Part shown: positions 1-13,535 of the stretch, one piece after another
Position numbering within the stretch: position 1 is the first letter of the stretch
How the letters are laid out: each line of letters begins with the position of its first letter
Source: Siphonodentalium dalli
Taxonomy: Eukaryota > Mollusca > Scaphopoda > Gadilida > Siphonodentaliidae
Direction: 5' to 3'
Length of the DNA stretch: 64,000 nt
Assembly (NCBI GenBank): GCA_032622095.1
Contig: CP136064.1
Location: forward strand, 258,519,863-258,583,862
Translations under genes and position numbers: made by a program
Notes under the pieces: model-generated
Databases searched by the model: none
Told to the model about the DNA's origin: nothing
Seen by the model: only the letters and a program-made list of their open reading frames with translations

Positions 1-289
1 ATTAGTGTAAGTTAGTTCACAATGACTAATTGTAAGAAGAGCATGAGGGTCAGCTTATCATTTTCTTAATTGTAGTCATCTACTTCATGTTGTAAGCCTG
101 CAAGTCACTTTTTAACACATTACATGTTAGAGCTCAATGCACACTATTATTCAACACATATCTGTATCCCCCGAAAAGTTTTTTTGTCATAACATCAGGC
201 ATTGCAATAAAAAGGCCTAATGCGGCCCTTTTTATTCAATGCGGCGGTGCCTGAGAACCAAAACTTTATTTTTTTTTGGCCTAATGGTA
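1..289. other. AT-rich edge sequence
   Basis: No gene seen. Two GGCC/TAA junctions (about 213 and 288) resemble ends of the GGCC element family and may be eroded termini. Confidence 0.3.
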
Positions 290-1012
290 AGTCTCATTTC
301 AAGCATCATAAGCATAATCCATTGAACCAAAAGATATCTGACAATAAGTTATAAGCATTTCCAATCCATACATATATAAAAATTTCCAAAGTTATGCTTG
401 AGAAACTTGATCAAATTGACCTCTCAGTAAAATTCAAAATACTGACTCAAAGTGCCCTAGATTAGCTCTAAATGCAATGGACTTTCAAAATTTCCAGGGG
501 GAGAACCCTCACCATCAGTAGGGGGTCATCCCTCCCAAACCTTCCTCCGCTCAGGCCTTCAGGTTATGTCTTTGGCATATCATTGCCCAAAAACAGGTGT
601 CCCCAAAAAATACCTTGATCCTTCACCGAATGCGGAGGAGACAGTGGGGTTGTGAAGCCATCATTAAGAGATCGGTACAAGACGGTCACTCCAATATGTG
701 ACAGTGCAGTGGTGCTGGACTGACTCCAGTTGTCGCCAGGCCATATGGGAAATATTAAGATTATCAAAGACTATATTAGTATATAGACTAGTATATATGT
801 AAATATTGAAGCATATGTAAGATTGAATTGGAGTTTTTAGTTCCTCTGTCATTTGGGTTAACCTGATTGGGGCTAAGAAGTGCACAGTTTGGGTTACTGA
901 CAAGTATTATACAGTTATTTTTAAAGATACTGAAAAAAAAAAGTTAAGCCTACCACCTACCCTAATTTTTTTCAGCTCGTTAGCGGAAACAAATGTATTT
1001 TTTTTTTAGGCC
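290..1012 (-). mobile_element. PIF/Harbinger-like element fragment (right end intact)
   Basis: The stretch matches 6183-6600 directly and 6780-7075 in reverse. The right end reads GTTAGCGGAAACAAA, a T-run, then GGCC followed by TTA, the same terminus as the element at 5557-7351. A 3-bp TTA target and GGCC-ended inverted repeats suggest PIF/Harbinger. No transposase was recognised; short open frames inside are accidental. Confidence 0.55.
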
Positions 1013-4000
1013 TTATAGTAACCTAATGAACTTGTTTTACCTATGCAATTATCCTAGGCAAACTGATTTTGCCTCTGCTTTTACCTAGGCATTGCCTATT
1101 GCCAAGGCTAATTCCCAGGGCTGCGTAACCCTCCCCTAATTAGCTATTGATCAAACGACTGGCCGAATCTTCCCAGCCGAATCTTCCCGAGATCGAAAAA
1201 TACCTGGCCGAATCTTCCCGCGACCAAATCTTCCCGTTCCCCTCTGATATGAGCTTGGACATGGAAAATGCTTTAAAATGTGTCATGATTATCAACATTT
1301 CGCCAACCTCTGACTGAAAGTGCCATTTTTTGGAAGTTGTGCCCCCCCCTTTGCTGCTTCCGGCACCCCTGATGTCTCCATATTATCACTGACACTTTCA
1401 ATTTACTGAAGATTATGTAGAAGTCCAGGTGCTACCACGGCCGAGTAACTTTATAACCCTGTGCAGCGTGCTGACTCCAGACGAGAGTCCAGTAGCATTC
1501 TTTAACATGCACATATGTACATGTACCAGGGCTCTTTCACGTTAAAGGTTGACCACAAGTGGCCAAACAGGGTGAAAAAAAAGTGATTTTCAAATTACTT
1601 TTTCTTCGTTAATTCATGTTAGGAACATCATACTGGATCGTGAACTAAAGTTTCAGAGCAGTAGCAAGTGTATTTTGATTTTTCAGGTTTGGTCTATGCA
1701 GGATTCCCTCAAAATTGAAAATAATGAACAACTAATTTCTAATGTCTTAATTTTAATTATTATGCATCTCTTTCCAGAACGATATCACACGACGTTGAGC
1801 ATTGAACAATCAGAGAACATATTTATGTCAAAATTACTGAAAAAATCTTTGAATTTCGATATTTTTCAAATTTATATGTAAATTATGAACTCTTAATATC
1901 CATATTCCCTAATGGTTATTCTCTGATAATAGAAAGATGATTTAGTTGTGTAAAGATTTTACATCTCAAGGTGAATTGCATTCTTTAAGGATTGTTATGT
2001 TGAAAACATTATCAAAATCGGACAACAATTGACTCAACAAGAGCATATTTTTAAATCGCCAATTTCCACTGACTTATTCTCGGAGAGGACACCATTTTTT
2101 AACATTCATTCTCTGTAGACATCAGTCTTGTAACTAGATGATAGAAAGATTACTTATTTTCATTGCCTTGTAATATATTTTATAGAACTTGAATAGACCT
2201 GTCAAACTGAGAAACGTGAAGATAAACATATTGAGACTCTTGGAAACATGGCAAATGATAAGTTGGGGCAAAATCTGTTGTCCCATATAAAGGCCATAAC
2301 CAGTTTTTATGTATGGTACACATAGTTTCGGTCCAGCTTGACTACTCATTGTCCATCCGTCTGTCTATCCATACATAGACATTTTACGCATGATGCAATA
2401 ACTCAAACATTTTCTATGCAATCAGAACTGAATTTTGAATGAGTTTCTCAGCCCAAATTGCAGTATGAGTTTGAAAATGGGTTTAATCTGATTTTTAAAT
2501 ACAAATAGGTATAGGTATGGGCCTCTTTGACTTAGAATTCATGCATGCTGCAATGACTGAAACATGTTTTATCTGATCGGAACCAAATTTGGTAATTGGG
2601 CTGTGATTTCTCAGCCCAGAATACAGACCAAGTTCCAACATGGGTTCCAATTTTTTTTTACTGGAGTTATTGCCCTTTTTCGAGGTTTCCTGATTAATAC
2701 AGGCTTCACTATATAAGAGACAAGAGACACCTACAGACAACGTGAATCTTTGAAATAGAGTTATTTTTTAGCTATCATATGTTAGCCCTATTATAATCTG
2801 TAATGCATTGGCATTCATAAATGAATGGAGTCTCCAATTCAATTCTAAAAGTATAAATTAGAATAGTCCATTGTCCATTGGTAGGGATTTTTTTCAGAAT
2901 ATGAGCAGACAGCGAACCCATATTTAATGTAGTACTAGGTGCACTATTTAAAATTCAAAATTATTTGCAGTCTCACTGGGTGGATTTCCATAATACATGT
3001 ACTTCGTATGGAGCATTGCCATAAGACATAGCTTATAATTTGTTCAGTTGGTCATGGTTGAGTGGATTTTAGGGGACACCGATGGGGTGAGAAGATTAAC
3101 ATTGAGGACTATGGGGTTGTCATGGATCTCATGTTGAGAACAGAAATCAATGCTTTTCTATGAATGAAACAAATCTATTGAGTGCTATAGAGCATTTGGA
3201 AAAGGGGTTAGCGGTATCTTCAGTTTATCATGTCAGGAGCTTCAGGGGGTTCTAGTCAGGAGGCATTAAAGGGTCAGATAACTCTAAATAAGATAAGTAC
3301 TTCAAAAATCTATTTATCCAGTCCAAGAAGGCAGATGAACATTGTTAATACTTGGTATGGATTATTGTGATGAACAATAGTTTCCAAGTTGTTCATCTTG
3401 TCATGGTTGATTGAAATTTAGGGGCCACAGAGTGAGCACAGAAGATTAACATTGAATATTATTGATTTTAGCGTTCAAGGTAATTATAAAACATTGTAAT
3501 GTGTGAAATCATTCTATTGGGGGCTACTTACTGTCTTTAATATGAACTATGGTAATCTGTACTGAGTGTACTAAGGGTCATAGGGGCAGAATCTTCATCA
3601 TATTATGGTGTATAAACATTGTATAGATAATACATTTGTTACTTGTATGGTCTCAACTATTTTCTTGAGAGCTATACTGACTACCAGGGTATGAACTTTG
3701 TTCATTTATCTCAGGTTGAAGGTCCTAGGGTATTCCAATATTATTATATGCCTATCAATGTCAATTTGTCAAAGTGAGACTACTAATGCAAATTGGCACA
3801 AGGGCCAACAAATTCCAATAATTTTAGAATTTGTGTTATTATGTACATTTGTCTATACTAATATATTAGTACATAACAAAATATATAAGTCTCTATAATT
3901 CAACATTAAAACTGTAGATTATGATTCCAATCATAGCTTTTTACTATCGCCGAGGGATGGGTTAAACATCTGCCGATCATGATCAGCCTCTTGTTAATAA

Positions 4001-4856
4001 TCGGATATTTGTGAAAATACGATTATTTTAATTTATGTACTAACTTGTACTAAATATCACTTCCATATTATAAACAAATATCTTTGTTTACAATGCTAAA
4101 TTTATCCAGTTAAAAAGTAACAACTTATAGTATACTTAGAGAAGACAACTTTAATTTCAGTTTTGTATGTCTTAGTCTTGTTGTCGTTTTCTCTGAGAAA
4201 ATTAACATAAATAACACATGGAATATTCCTTTAATATTGCAAGTAAGTACAGATACTCTGTAATCTGTTAAAAAATATGTCCTCTCCGATAATTCAAGAC
4301 ATTTATATTTAACTATTGAGAAACACATGTTTTATGAACAACACTTCCATCAAACCACATGTAATCACTGACATGATTATAAATAATCAAGAAATTCTTC
4401 AGAATGACAATTTATTCAGACTATTGCAGTTGAGCAGACATGAATTGCCTCAAAGGAAATGAATGAAATAACACAGTAGCTCAAATTGGACACAGTTAGA
4501 GATGGGCGGTTGTGAAGAGTTGAGTCTCGGTTTCGGTTTTTATTAATAAAAATGACTAATGTGAACAAAATATAATTACGCTTCATCATATTACAAAGAA
4601 AACACACCAATTTTATCACCATAACTTGTGAGGTACATGTCCTTTTATAATTGTAAATTAGTATCATATTGTTACTATTACATGTATATTGTTAATGTCC
4701 ATGTCGAGTGGCAGTGCTAGAATGCAAGTGAGTCTGTGTATTGTGTATGACTGCAATTCAGCATCATATGATCATAAGTGTGAAATAATATAATGATCAT
4801 TTATATTGGCATAAAACTAATGTGTGTGACTAGATATATGTGTATTGTTATGATTT
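1013..4856. other. Intergenic sequence with degenerate repeats
   Basis: No coding region recognised. 1143-1250 repeats the word CGAATCTTCCCG several times. 2345-2740 holds two diverged units of about 190 bp sharing CTCAGCCCA and GCAATGACT-like words after a GTCCATCCGTCTGTC head, a layout seen in other repeats here. 3040-3720 holds about two to three diverged units of roughly 340 bp sharing TGTCATGGTTGA and AGAAGATTAACATTGA. The remainder is AT-rich. Confidence 0.4.
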
Positions 4857-4877
4857 GGGGGGGGGGGGGGGGGGGGG
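4857..4877. repeat. Homopolymer run of 21 G
   Basis: An uninterrupted run of G follows TGATTT. Long G runs are assembly-prone and may form G-quadruplex structure. It sits at the left edge of the following repeat array. Confidence 0.9.
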
Positions 4878-5165
4878 ATGAGTATTTTATTAATTAACAG
4901 TTAACGTTGTAGGGGGCACATGGGAGAGATGAGTAATTTGTTAGTGGACAGTTAATGTTGTAGTGGGTTGGGGAACAGTCAACGTTGTAGGGGAGTGGTG
5001 GAGAGATAAGTAATCTATTAGTTGACAGTTAACATTGTAGGGGATGCGGGGGAGAGATGAGTTGTTATAGGGGCACGGGGGAGAGATGAGTAATTTATTA
5101 GTTGACAGTTAACATTTTAGGGGGCGCGGTGGAGAGATGAGTAATTTATTAGTTGGCTTCATGGT
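4878..5165. repeat. Degenerate tandem repeat, GGAGAGATGAGTAATTTATT units
   Basis: About five imperfect units of 50-60 bp share GAGAGATGAGTAATTTATT, AGTTGACAGTTAAC and a G-rich end. Non-coding; units vary by internal deletion. Confidence 0.75.
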
Positions 5166-5257
5166 CTTTGTTGGGAAATGTCAGGACCCCCTATTTCAAA
5201 CTGAAGTTCACACCCCCTGAACCAAGCAAAAGTTTGAGCTGGGAATATTCATGTCTC

Positions 5258-5430
5258 ATGAGTGGACCTAACACCCCATGAATGGACCTAACACCCCATG
5301 AGTGGACCTTACACCCCATGAATGGACCTAACACCCCATGAATGGACCTAACACCCCATGAGTGGACCTTACACCCCATGAATGGACCTAACACCCCATG
5401 AGTGGACCTTACACCCCATGAATGGAAATT
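5258..5430. repeat. 20-bp minisatellite (ATGAATGGACCTAACACCCC)
   Basis: Eight or so head-to-tail 20-bp units alternate between AATGGACCTA and AGTGGACCTT versions. The minus-strand open frame through it is a repeat artefact. Confidence 0.9.
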
Positions 5431-5556
5431 TTGTGTTATCACAGGCCCACTTTCGATGTCCTGTTGGACGTTTTGTAACCAGAAAATTTGAAGTGGCAAG
5501 TCGTTTTCTGTTGATTACTAGTTAGTGTTGGTATCTATATCATAGTATGTAGCTTA

Positions 5557-7351
5557 GGCCTAAACAAATAATACGTTTGTTTCCGCTAACCCGACCGACC
5601 CTATTTTAAACCGCCGACCCTAAACTTTTTATTGCCATTGCAAAAAAAAAAAAATTGGACCAAAAAAAAAAAAAAAAAAAAAAAAATTATTAAAATTTTT
5701 TTGTTTTTAATTTAGGTCCCAATTCATATCATAACAAGATGAAAAACATTTATATATTTATATATATTGACATAAGAAATTTAAGTTTACAAAAAGATTT
5801 AAGTTTAACAGTTGGAATCATACTGTAAAGTATGTTTGGCTTAAATTTATCTAGCTTTCATCTGTGAAAACTTCAAATAATTTGAGTTCAGGTACGGTAT
5901 GTTATCATTCAGCGTTCATACTTCAGTATTTCAATCAATTACAGCACAGGAACATTAACAATTTGATCAAATCAACCTGGTTATCAAGTGTGATCTCATA
6001 ATACCAAATGAAAAATTAACATAGAGATTAGTACCATATATAGTCATTACTATCTTAATACATGTACATTGTTTCTGTACTACATGCACATGTAGGATTT
6101 CTGTATTACATGTACATGTAGTATATTATGTACGGTATGTGTCTCACTTGAATTTTATAAAATAGCCTATTTATGAATTAGAGTGATGATGGCAAGTCTA
6201 ATTTCAAGCAGGATAAGGCTTCCGATAAGCATAATCCATAGAACCAAAAGATATCTGACAATAACTTATAAGCATTTCCAATCCATACATATATAAAAAG
6301 CTCCAAAGTTATGCTTGAGAAACTTGATAAAATTGACCTCTCTGTAAAATTCAAAATACTGACTCAAAGAGCCTTAGATTAGATCTAAATGCAATGGATT
6401 TTCAAAAATTTTCCAGGGGAAGAACCCCCACCATCATCAGGGGGTCACCCTTCCCAAACATTCCTCCGATCAGGCCTTCAGGTTATGCCTTCGGCATATC
6501 ATTGCCCAAAAACAGGCGTCCCCAAAAAATACCTAGATCCTTCACTGAACGCGGAGAAGGTGGTGTTGTGAAGCCATCCTTATCCTAGGCATAAGTACAT
6601 AGTTTGGGTTATTGACAAGTATTATACAGTTATACTGAAGAAAAAAAAGTTAACAAAAAAAAAAAGTTAAGCCTACCTACCTTAGGCCTAAACAAATAAT
6701 ACCTTTGTTTCCGCTAACGAGCTAAACAAAATTAGGGTAGGTAGGTAGGCTTAACTTTTTTGTTTTTGTTAACTTTTTTTCTCCAGTAATCTTTAAAAAT
6801 AACTGTATAATACTTGTCAATAACCCAAACTATGCACTTCTTAGCCCCAATCAGGTTAACCCAGATGACAGAGGAACTAGAAACTCCAATTCAATCTTAC
6901 ATATGCTTTAATATTTACATATATACTAGTCTATATACTAAGATAGTCTTTGATAATCCTAATATTTCCTATATGGTCTGGCGACAACTGGAGTCAGTCC
7001 AGCACCACTGCACTGTACACATATTGGAGTGACCGTCTTGTACCGATCTCTTAAGGATGGCTTCACAACACCACCTTCTCCACATTCAGTACCTGAACTC
7101 AAATTATTTGAAGTTTTCACAGATGAAAGCTAGATAAAGCCAAACATACTTTACAGTATGATTCCAACTGTTAAACTTAAATCTTTTTGTAAACTTAAAT
7201 TTCTTATGTCAATATATATAAATATATAAATGTTTTTGTTTTTTTTTGGTCCAAATTTTTTTTTTTCCAATGGCAATAAAAAGTTTAGGGTCGGCGGTTT
7301 AAAATAGGGTCGGTCGGGTTAGCGGAAACAAACGTATTTTTTGTTTAGGCC
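5557..7351. mobile_element. Composite head-to-head PIF/Harbinger-like element
   Basis: Termini are inverted copies: GGCCTAAACAAATAATACG at 5557 and its complement ending GGCC at 7351, each followed by long matching arms (about 5557-5900 against 7094-7351). TTA flanks both ends (5554-5556, 7352-7354), fitting a 3-bp duplication. A second GGCCTAAACAAA terminus at 6685 and mirrored copies of GTAGGTAGGCTTAAC around it show an element inside an element. No transposase seen. Confidence 0.7.
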
Positions 7352-7354
7352 TTA

Positions 7355-9887
7355 TCAGTTAGTTAATCATGCATGGCATGTGGAATTCAAATTGTGCATA
7401 CTATGGACAAAGTAAAGGTATTCTATATGTAATATATCATAACATACCACAATACAACATCCTGTTCATGCAAAGTCATTCCATGGGCTTCATTTTGTGT
7501 TTTATATAATATCTGTTGTAAATTGCGATTAACATGCATGCGAAAAAAATACAAAGCCCTGCACTTGCTAACAATCAGCACAAACTTTCCGAGTTTTCTA
7601 TCGCAAATCTTGCATGTTTATGGGGAAGATAACTATTATTTGAGTTAATATTTAGATGTAAATGATATTTCTGGGTTTTATATATATGAAACGAGCGATT
7701 AAATCACATAATTGAATGTGAGACAACATTTATAAGATTTTTATTAACACATCCTGAATTTTGTATGCACCACAGTAAAATTGTGATCTGGCAATCCGAT
7801 CATTGTTGTGTTCTTGTGACGAAAAACCATTCTAATTGATGCGCCAAAATCGGATTCAGTAACTTGTCAATTCTTGAGAAAGAGAACGACATTCGAAAAC
7901 AGTGTATTTTGTGCTATCAAACCGGACGATATAACTCCGAACCGGACACCGAACGAGGAACCTGATTGCATCGATTGTAGTCTGTGGTTATACAGCTTGT
8001 AAATATTAAAGAGAACACATCTCCATTTCACCCAGAGACTTCGAATCGACCCATGTGCGACCGCCATCGTTGAGATGAACTTGTTCGAATCGATTCGATT
8101 CGAATCAACCACGGAAAACATCGATGTTTAATGTAAATATCAACAAAAACACGTGCTTCCGGTCAGCGAAGAGGAACGATAACTCGTGATCTTCCGGTAT
8201 TGCATAAGATCGTATTAAATTTGACTTTCCGTTAGAGTGACGATGTGGCTTTGCGAAAAATATATAAATATATCAAAGATATTATTTATCTCGCGAGGTG
8301 AATCATAAAATGGAACCACGTGTACATAGTTTGGTTAATATCAGTGTGGTCGGTCGGTTTATAGATTGATTTTTTTTATTTAAAACCAATAAAATGAACT
8401 TGGGTCGGGGGGTTTTGAAGACGGTCAGTCGGGTTACGGGAAACACGCATCATTTTTGTTTTGGCCTTATAGTTTAATATAAACCAATGTTTTCCAGAAA
8501 ATCTCTGGGTTCTATGCTTGAATTCTCGGAGAGGACATTTTTTTTAACATTTAATGAGCTGCTGTACGAAATCAGGATGGTTCAGCCCACCAATTAAAGT
8601 TTATACACCCTCAATACTAGTGACAGTTTACCCACGAATCCACGATACAAAATGATTTTCTCATTTCATTAGTATTAGCAGTTGACAAAGATTCTCGGAG
8701 AGAACAGATTTTAACGGAATTTCTGTGCACATATTTTGGAGAATTGAATATAATTTAAATAGGATAATACACAGAAAAAGATTTTTACCGTTGATCTTCT
8801 ATACCATGAAATGTCCAACTGAACTATATTCCTGATCCATGGCTATTGTGAATTGCGTTAATGAAATGCTTTATTTTAGATTCATATTCTGTAAATCATT
8901 TAACGGAATTTCTCAATAACCTTTAAATTCAAATATCATCAAACTGAATTCACGAAATCACTCAAAATTTTCACCACACGATCAACCAGACATAAGCTAA
9001 AGGTTAAATGAGGACATTTTTGGCAAACCCATAACTACAAATAAATATAAGGAAAACAATATCATCACAGCAATGGTTGGCCACTCAAAATATGCCAAAA
9101 TTGGTACCCCATCACCCTATAATTTTGTTAAATTTTCAAATGTAGTAGTGAAATTTTGCCTGCAGGTTGGGCTGGGTGTCAGTACTACAGAAATATTATT
9201 ATGACACTCCAAACACAATGACAAATGCATAATTTTCCCTCCTAGTATGAAGCTCCAGTCTATTTTAATAAATTATAAAAATAACCAAAAAATAAATATG
9301 CTTTTAAGTTTTTAAATCTCATGCGCCTCCACATAATCCTCAGCACATTGAGCTAATTTGAGGGCGATGGAGTACCAAGTAGATGTAGATGTCCTATCCG
9401 GAAAATTCATTTTGTCAACCATTATTCGAAAGAGCCCACCATGGCACCAATGCATGTACGCGGGTCAGCTATTAATGTCCGTACTGTACCCACGACAACA
9501 TACCTGAACAAATGTTGTAATGCCTACTAATGGGGGGCACTTATACGTCTGAAAGGATACTGTGCCGTACAAGATTCAGATTCAGATTCGGGGGGGGGGG
9601 GGGGTCATCATTTTGCATTCGGATCTTTAATTTATAATTATTATTCTTTTAAGTTTTACTTTTAGTTTATTCAGTGATCTCGAATGAGACTTTTTAGCCT
9701 GACACTAATGACAGTGACAAACTTGGTATCTGACCCGAGTTCTGATTTTTGTCAGAATACCCTGACCCGGTTCCGATCCTTGGTCCGCTAGCACGAGAGA
9801 CGACATCCTTACTGAGTCAGAGACTCAGACAAGAATACTATTAAAGTAAAAATAAATAAAAAATAGATTCATTTCGGTGATTTTTAA
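7355..9887. other. Intergenic sequence, no gene recognised
   Basis: 7780-8250 is richer in CpG (GATTCGATTCGAATC, CCGGACACCG) and could be a promoter or old exon, but no motif supports it. The word CGGAGAGGAC recurs near 8527. A run of 15 or so G lies near 9589-9603. The rest is AT-rich. Confidence 0.3.
8340..8466. mobile_element. Eroded terminus of the GGCC element family
   Basis: GTCGGTCGG, an A/T stretch, GGGTCGGGGGGTTTT, GTCGGGTTACGGGAAAC and a final TTTTGGCC before TTA match the right arm of the 5557-7351 element in order, with many changes. No left partner found. Confidence 0.5.
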
Positions 9888-12289
9888 CGGTCCTACTAAA
9901 CAACGAACACAAACGAACACAAACGAACATAAACGAACACAGGTCTAAAAAGCGGAATAGAAGGGTGAAATTTGGTTTGTGGGTACGTGTGGGTCCATTA
10001 TATGTGTATGTGGTGTTATTTCCAACTTTGATGACTTATTTTTCGAGTTATAAGCATTATTTGAATGCAAAGCTACTAAACAACGAACACAAACGAACAT
10101 GAGATTAGCCGTATTGCAAAGGTGTTAATAAAGGTGTTAATTAACTACCGCCTTCTCTATGGCTTATACTCTGTCTCTTTGTCACTGAGTTGTTTTGACT
10201 TAGTTAGTTTGTCTTATTATTACTTCGTTTAACTTCCCTGGCATCACACTGCTCTTTGAGTAGAGCTTTAGGTACTAGAATCAAAGTTTGTTTTATATAC
10301 AATCGAATATTTATATATTATTTTACACTGACTCAGCCCTGGCGGAACGATGGGCAGAGTTTGTTCTCCTTGAAGTCAGTGCATGGATGAAAATGGCTCC
10401 AGCAAAATGTTGCATTATTTAAATCATTAAAATCAAGTAATGCACTTATTTGATATGAATCCAAGAAGTCTATATGTTATTTTATCACATGATTAGCACT
10501 ATTTTCCTATGTAATATTCGAGCGTAATAGACACGTGTAATATCGTTGCGTGCAATGACGTCACGCTGCTCTTTGGGACAAAGTTCTCTGTCTGTTAATT
10601 ATTGTTGTTTTCGATAAAAATTAAGCGATTATATGACCATGTGATAAAAAGTATCTCAAACTCGTTCTATTTTATACGTAATTTATCAACCTCGTAAACT
10701 AAATTCTATTTGAGCCTCGGTAAACCTCGACTCAAATCGAATTTAGTGAACTCGGTTGATAAATTCCGTATAAAATAGAAACTCATGTGAGATCCTATAT
10801 GTATATTTACATACTATATGCTAACTTTCTGTCGTTTATTGGTGATCGTCTTGGTTTTTGATGTCTTCACTCTTTCCTTTTTTTATTGTCCATTTTTTTT
10901 TTGCGAGAGCGGTAGTTTTGGGTATAGTTAATTGCCATCAGTTGAAGTTTGGAATTTGGAATTGTCACTCACAAAATTAAGAAGTCTTCGCATTAGTCTG
11001 TCTTGTTGTTCGGCCGTCAAATTTGTTCAAATTTCGTGTCTCACTTCCAAAGATGATGCAATGCCTGATAATGTAAAATCCCCTCCACTCGAATGTCACG
11101 CAGTTATCAGTCACTGTTTCATTTAAATTGTCTGTAAACTCAGTCAATTTTTTTGTTAATTATAGTATTAAAGGCACGGGAGGCCTTAGTTGTCGAAAAT
11201 ATTCATATTTGTTCCAATCACCGTAAACAGAAAAAACACTAAAACGCATACAGTTTCGTTCATCGTGTAAACAGCATGCTATCATAAAGACCTACTATAT
11301 ATTACCTAAGCAAGAGCCTGATTGTGTTACAGAAGACAGCACCGTACGTGTTACTGGCTAATCACACACAAATGATATAAACAATCTTTATTAGTTCTTA
11401 TTTGTATACGGACAAAGTCTGTCTACTTTTTGCTTTTTGTGTCGGTTTTTGACCGTTGGAAATTTTTCACAGCATATACCCACTGCCAAGGACTCCCGCA
11501 CCTTTAATGCTTTCATAATTGTTATTTGTCCAATATTTCGGAATTGTTGAATTTTGTTTTCTAGCATTGAAAACTTTCGTCTTTAGTCTTTCCATAAATG
11601 TAAGGTATCGTCTGTTGTCACATATATTTGTCAATTATGTCTGTCTGTATTTCGTCATAAATGATTTTGTTTTCTATTGTTACCAAGACGCTCTCGCTAT
11701 TGAATACTTTTCCATCTTATTGACAGTTTGATCACTGTCTGTTTTACTTAAATTACGATTGAGATTTTGCTTAAGATGCCTGGTACATAGCGTATGCGTG
11801 TATCAGGAAAGCAAGCAGATATACTGCGGCATTTACCAGAGTGATCTCCGAGACTGAGAAAATATATATAGTCATCTCAGAGACTGACAACAATGACTCA
11901 CTCAAATGTTTTGTTAGCTATGCATTAAAACGCCGACCTCTGATGTTTCGCCGTGTTTTTATTGCCATCAGTGATAAAATTGACAATCATCTTGCAGTAA
12001 AAATAAAAACAAGGAGACAGAGTAAGCCGTAGTTAATTAACACCTGCATGGTAACCTCTGCACTGCCGCTAATCTTATGTTCGTTTGTGTTCGTTGTTTA
12101 GTAGTTTTGTATTCAAATAATGGTAATAACTCAAAAAATAAATCATCAAAGTTGGAAATAACACCACATACACATAGAATGGACCCACGCGCACCCATAA
12201 ACCAAATTTCACCCTTCTACTCCGCTTTTTGGACCTGTGTTCGTTTGTGTTCGTTTATGTTCGTTTGTGTTCGTTGTTTAGTAGGACCC
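9888..12289. mobile_element. 2.4-kb TIR transposon with 8-bp target duplication
   Basis: Both ends carry inverted repeats of about 250 bp beginning GGTCCTACTAAACAACGAAC and continuing with iterated AAACGAACAC. ATTTTTAA flanks both sides (9880-9887 and 12290-12297), an 8-bp target duplication that fits hAT among others. Interior holds an imperfect palindrome at about 10665-10785 and no long open frame, so it is non-autonomous or decayed. Superfamily not proven. Confidence 0.8.
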
Positions 12290-12297
12290 ATTTTTAA

Positions 12298-12636
12298 ACT
12301 GACAACCTATACTGGCTATAGTCAAAATTAGACGATTAGACAATATTAACACAAGACAATTACAGGTTGTATTACTGCGTCGGGGTGGGTTAAAAGCTAC
12401 ATTGCTCTATTCGGAGACGATCATGTCGGTTTTTGTGTGTTTAGGGCGGAAAATTTAGTACTAAAACCATCAATAAACTTTTACCTGTCAGACATATTTT
12501 CATTTTTGCCGCTCGGTTTAAAATTGACCAATGAGATTGCGGTATACTTTTCTTCGAAAAACTTCATTTTAGAAACTCGGAAGTGGATCATTTACTTTCG
12601 GAAGCCAAGATCCACAAAAAGTCATAATGCAAATTA
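12298..12636. other. Short unique intergenic stretch
   Basis: No gene or repeat recognised; a 66-codon open frame here shows no known motif. Confidence 0.25.
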
Positions 12637-13087
12637 AAGGTACTCAATCGGATTTTAATGCTCCCCATATAATCAAATCCAACAACAATAATTGTTTTAA
12701 ATGCCACTTCAGTTATCAGAATCGATTAATTGCCCAAAAATAATGCTAACCACAGTCAACTATAGTATAAAATTGCCCAAAACGTGTTATTTATCAACAT
12801 TTTGTTCAACGAAATATGGCCGGATTGTCAAATGTCTAACACCAAAGCCACTTGATGTTGGAGTTATCCATCTTCATCTGCAATTTGGCCTGAGGCCGTC
12901 GGCATGACGAATAATTGCCAGGCCGCCAAAAATGACATATCTCGGGAAAAAATACATTTCAAAAATCGATATCTGCATGATCACACTGAGTTTTTGATGG
13001 GTGGATTCGTCGACTCGAATCAAATATTTTTTACCCCCGAATCCAAAAAGATAGTAATTTGGAAGCGTTAATCGGATTATGCAGTTT
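12637..13087. mobile_element. TTAAAGGTACTC-family element, copy 1
   Basis: Starts AAAGGTACTCAATCGGAT and ends in GTTAATCGGATTATG. It shares the internal blocks ATCGATTAATTGCCCAAA, GAGTTATCCATCTTCATCT and the GACTCGAATCAAATATTTTT right arm with copies at 14833, 15317, 21420 and 35875. Confidence 0.65.
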
Positions 13088-13284
13088 TAACAGAATTGTT
13101 TGACTAAGTTCAACTTGTATTAACAATTTGTTAATAATAATACAAACAAGTTACCGTGCTATAAGTAACATTAGTGCAGGTGGTGGCTCTATGTTTGTGT
13201 CGTCGATCATGGTTATGAAGACAGTGGCGTTGGTGCTCACACAGAGCGACATTTTACGGCAGCATGGAACCACAATACCACTTC

Positions 13285-13535
13285 ATTTACTATCTTGATT
13301 AATCAGTTTACTATCTTGATAATCAACTTAGCTATCTTTATTAATCAACTTACTATCTTGATTACTCAACTTATAGCTATCTTGATTAATCAACTTACTA
13401 TAATGATTAATCAACTGAGCTATCTTGATTACTCAACTTAGCTATTTTGATTAATCAACTTCCTATCTTAATTAATCAACTTAATATCTTGATTACTCAA
13501 CTTAGCTTTCTTGATTAATCAACTTACTTTCATGA
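13285..13535. repeat. Minisatellite of ATCTTGATTAATCAACTTA units
   Basis: About ten imperfect units of 22-28 bp with the core TATCTTGATTAATCAACTTA. Palindromic TTGATTAATCAA is within each unit. Non-coding. Confidence 0.85.

Noticed and set aside
5191-5499. 102-codon frame with repeated Trp-Gly-Val units
   Set aside because: Runs through the 20-bp minisatellite at 5258-5430; no start context or domain.
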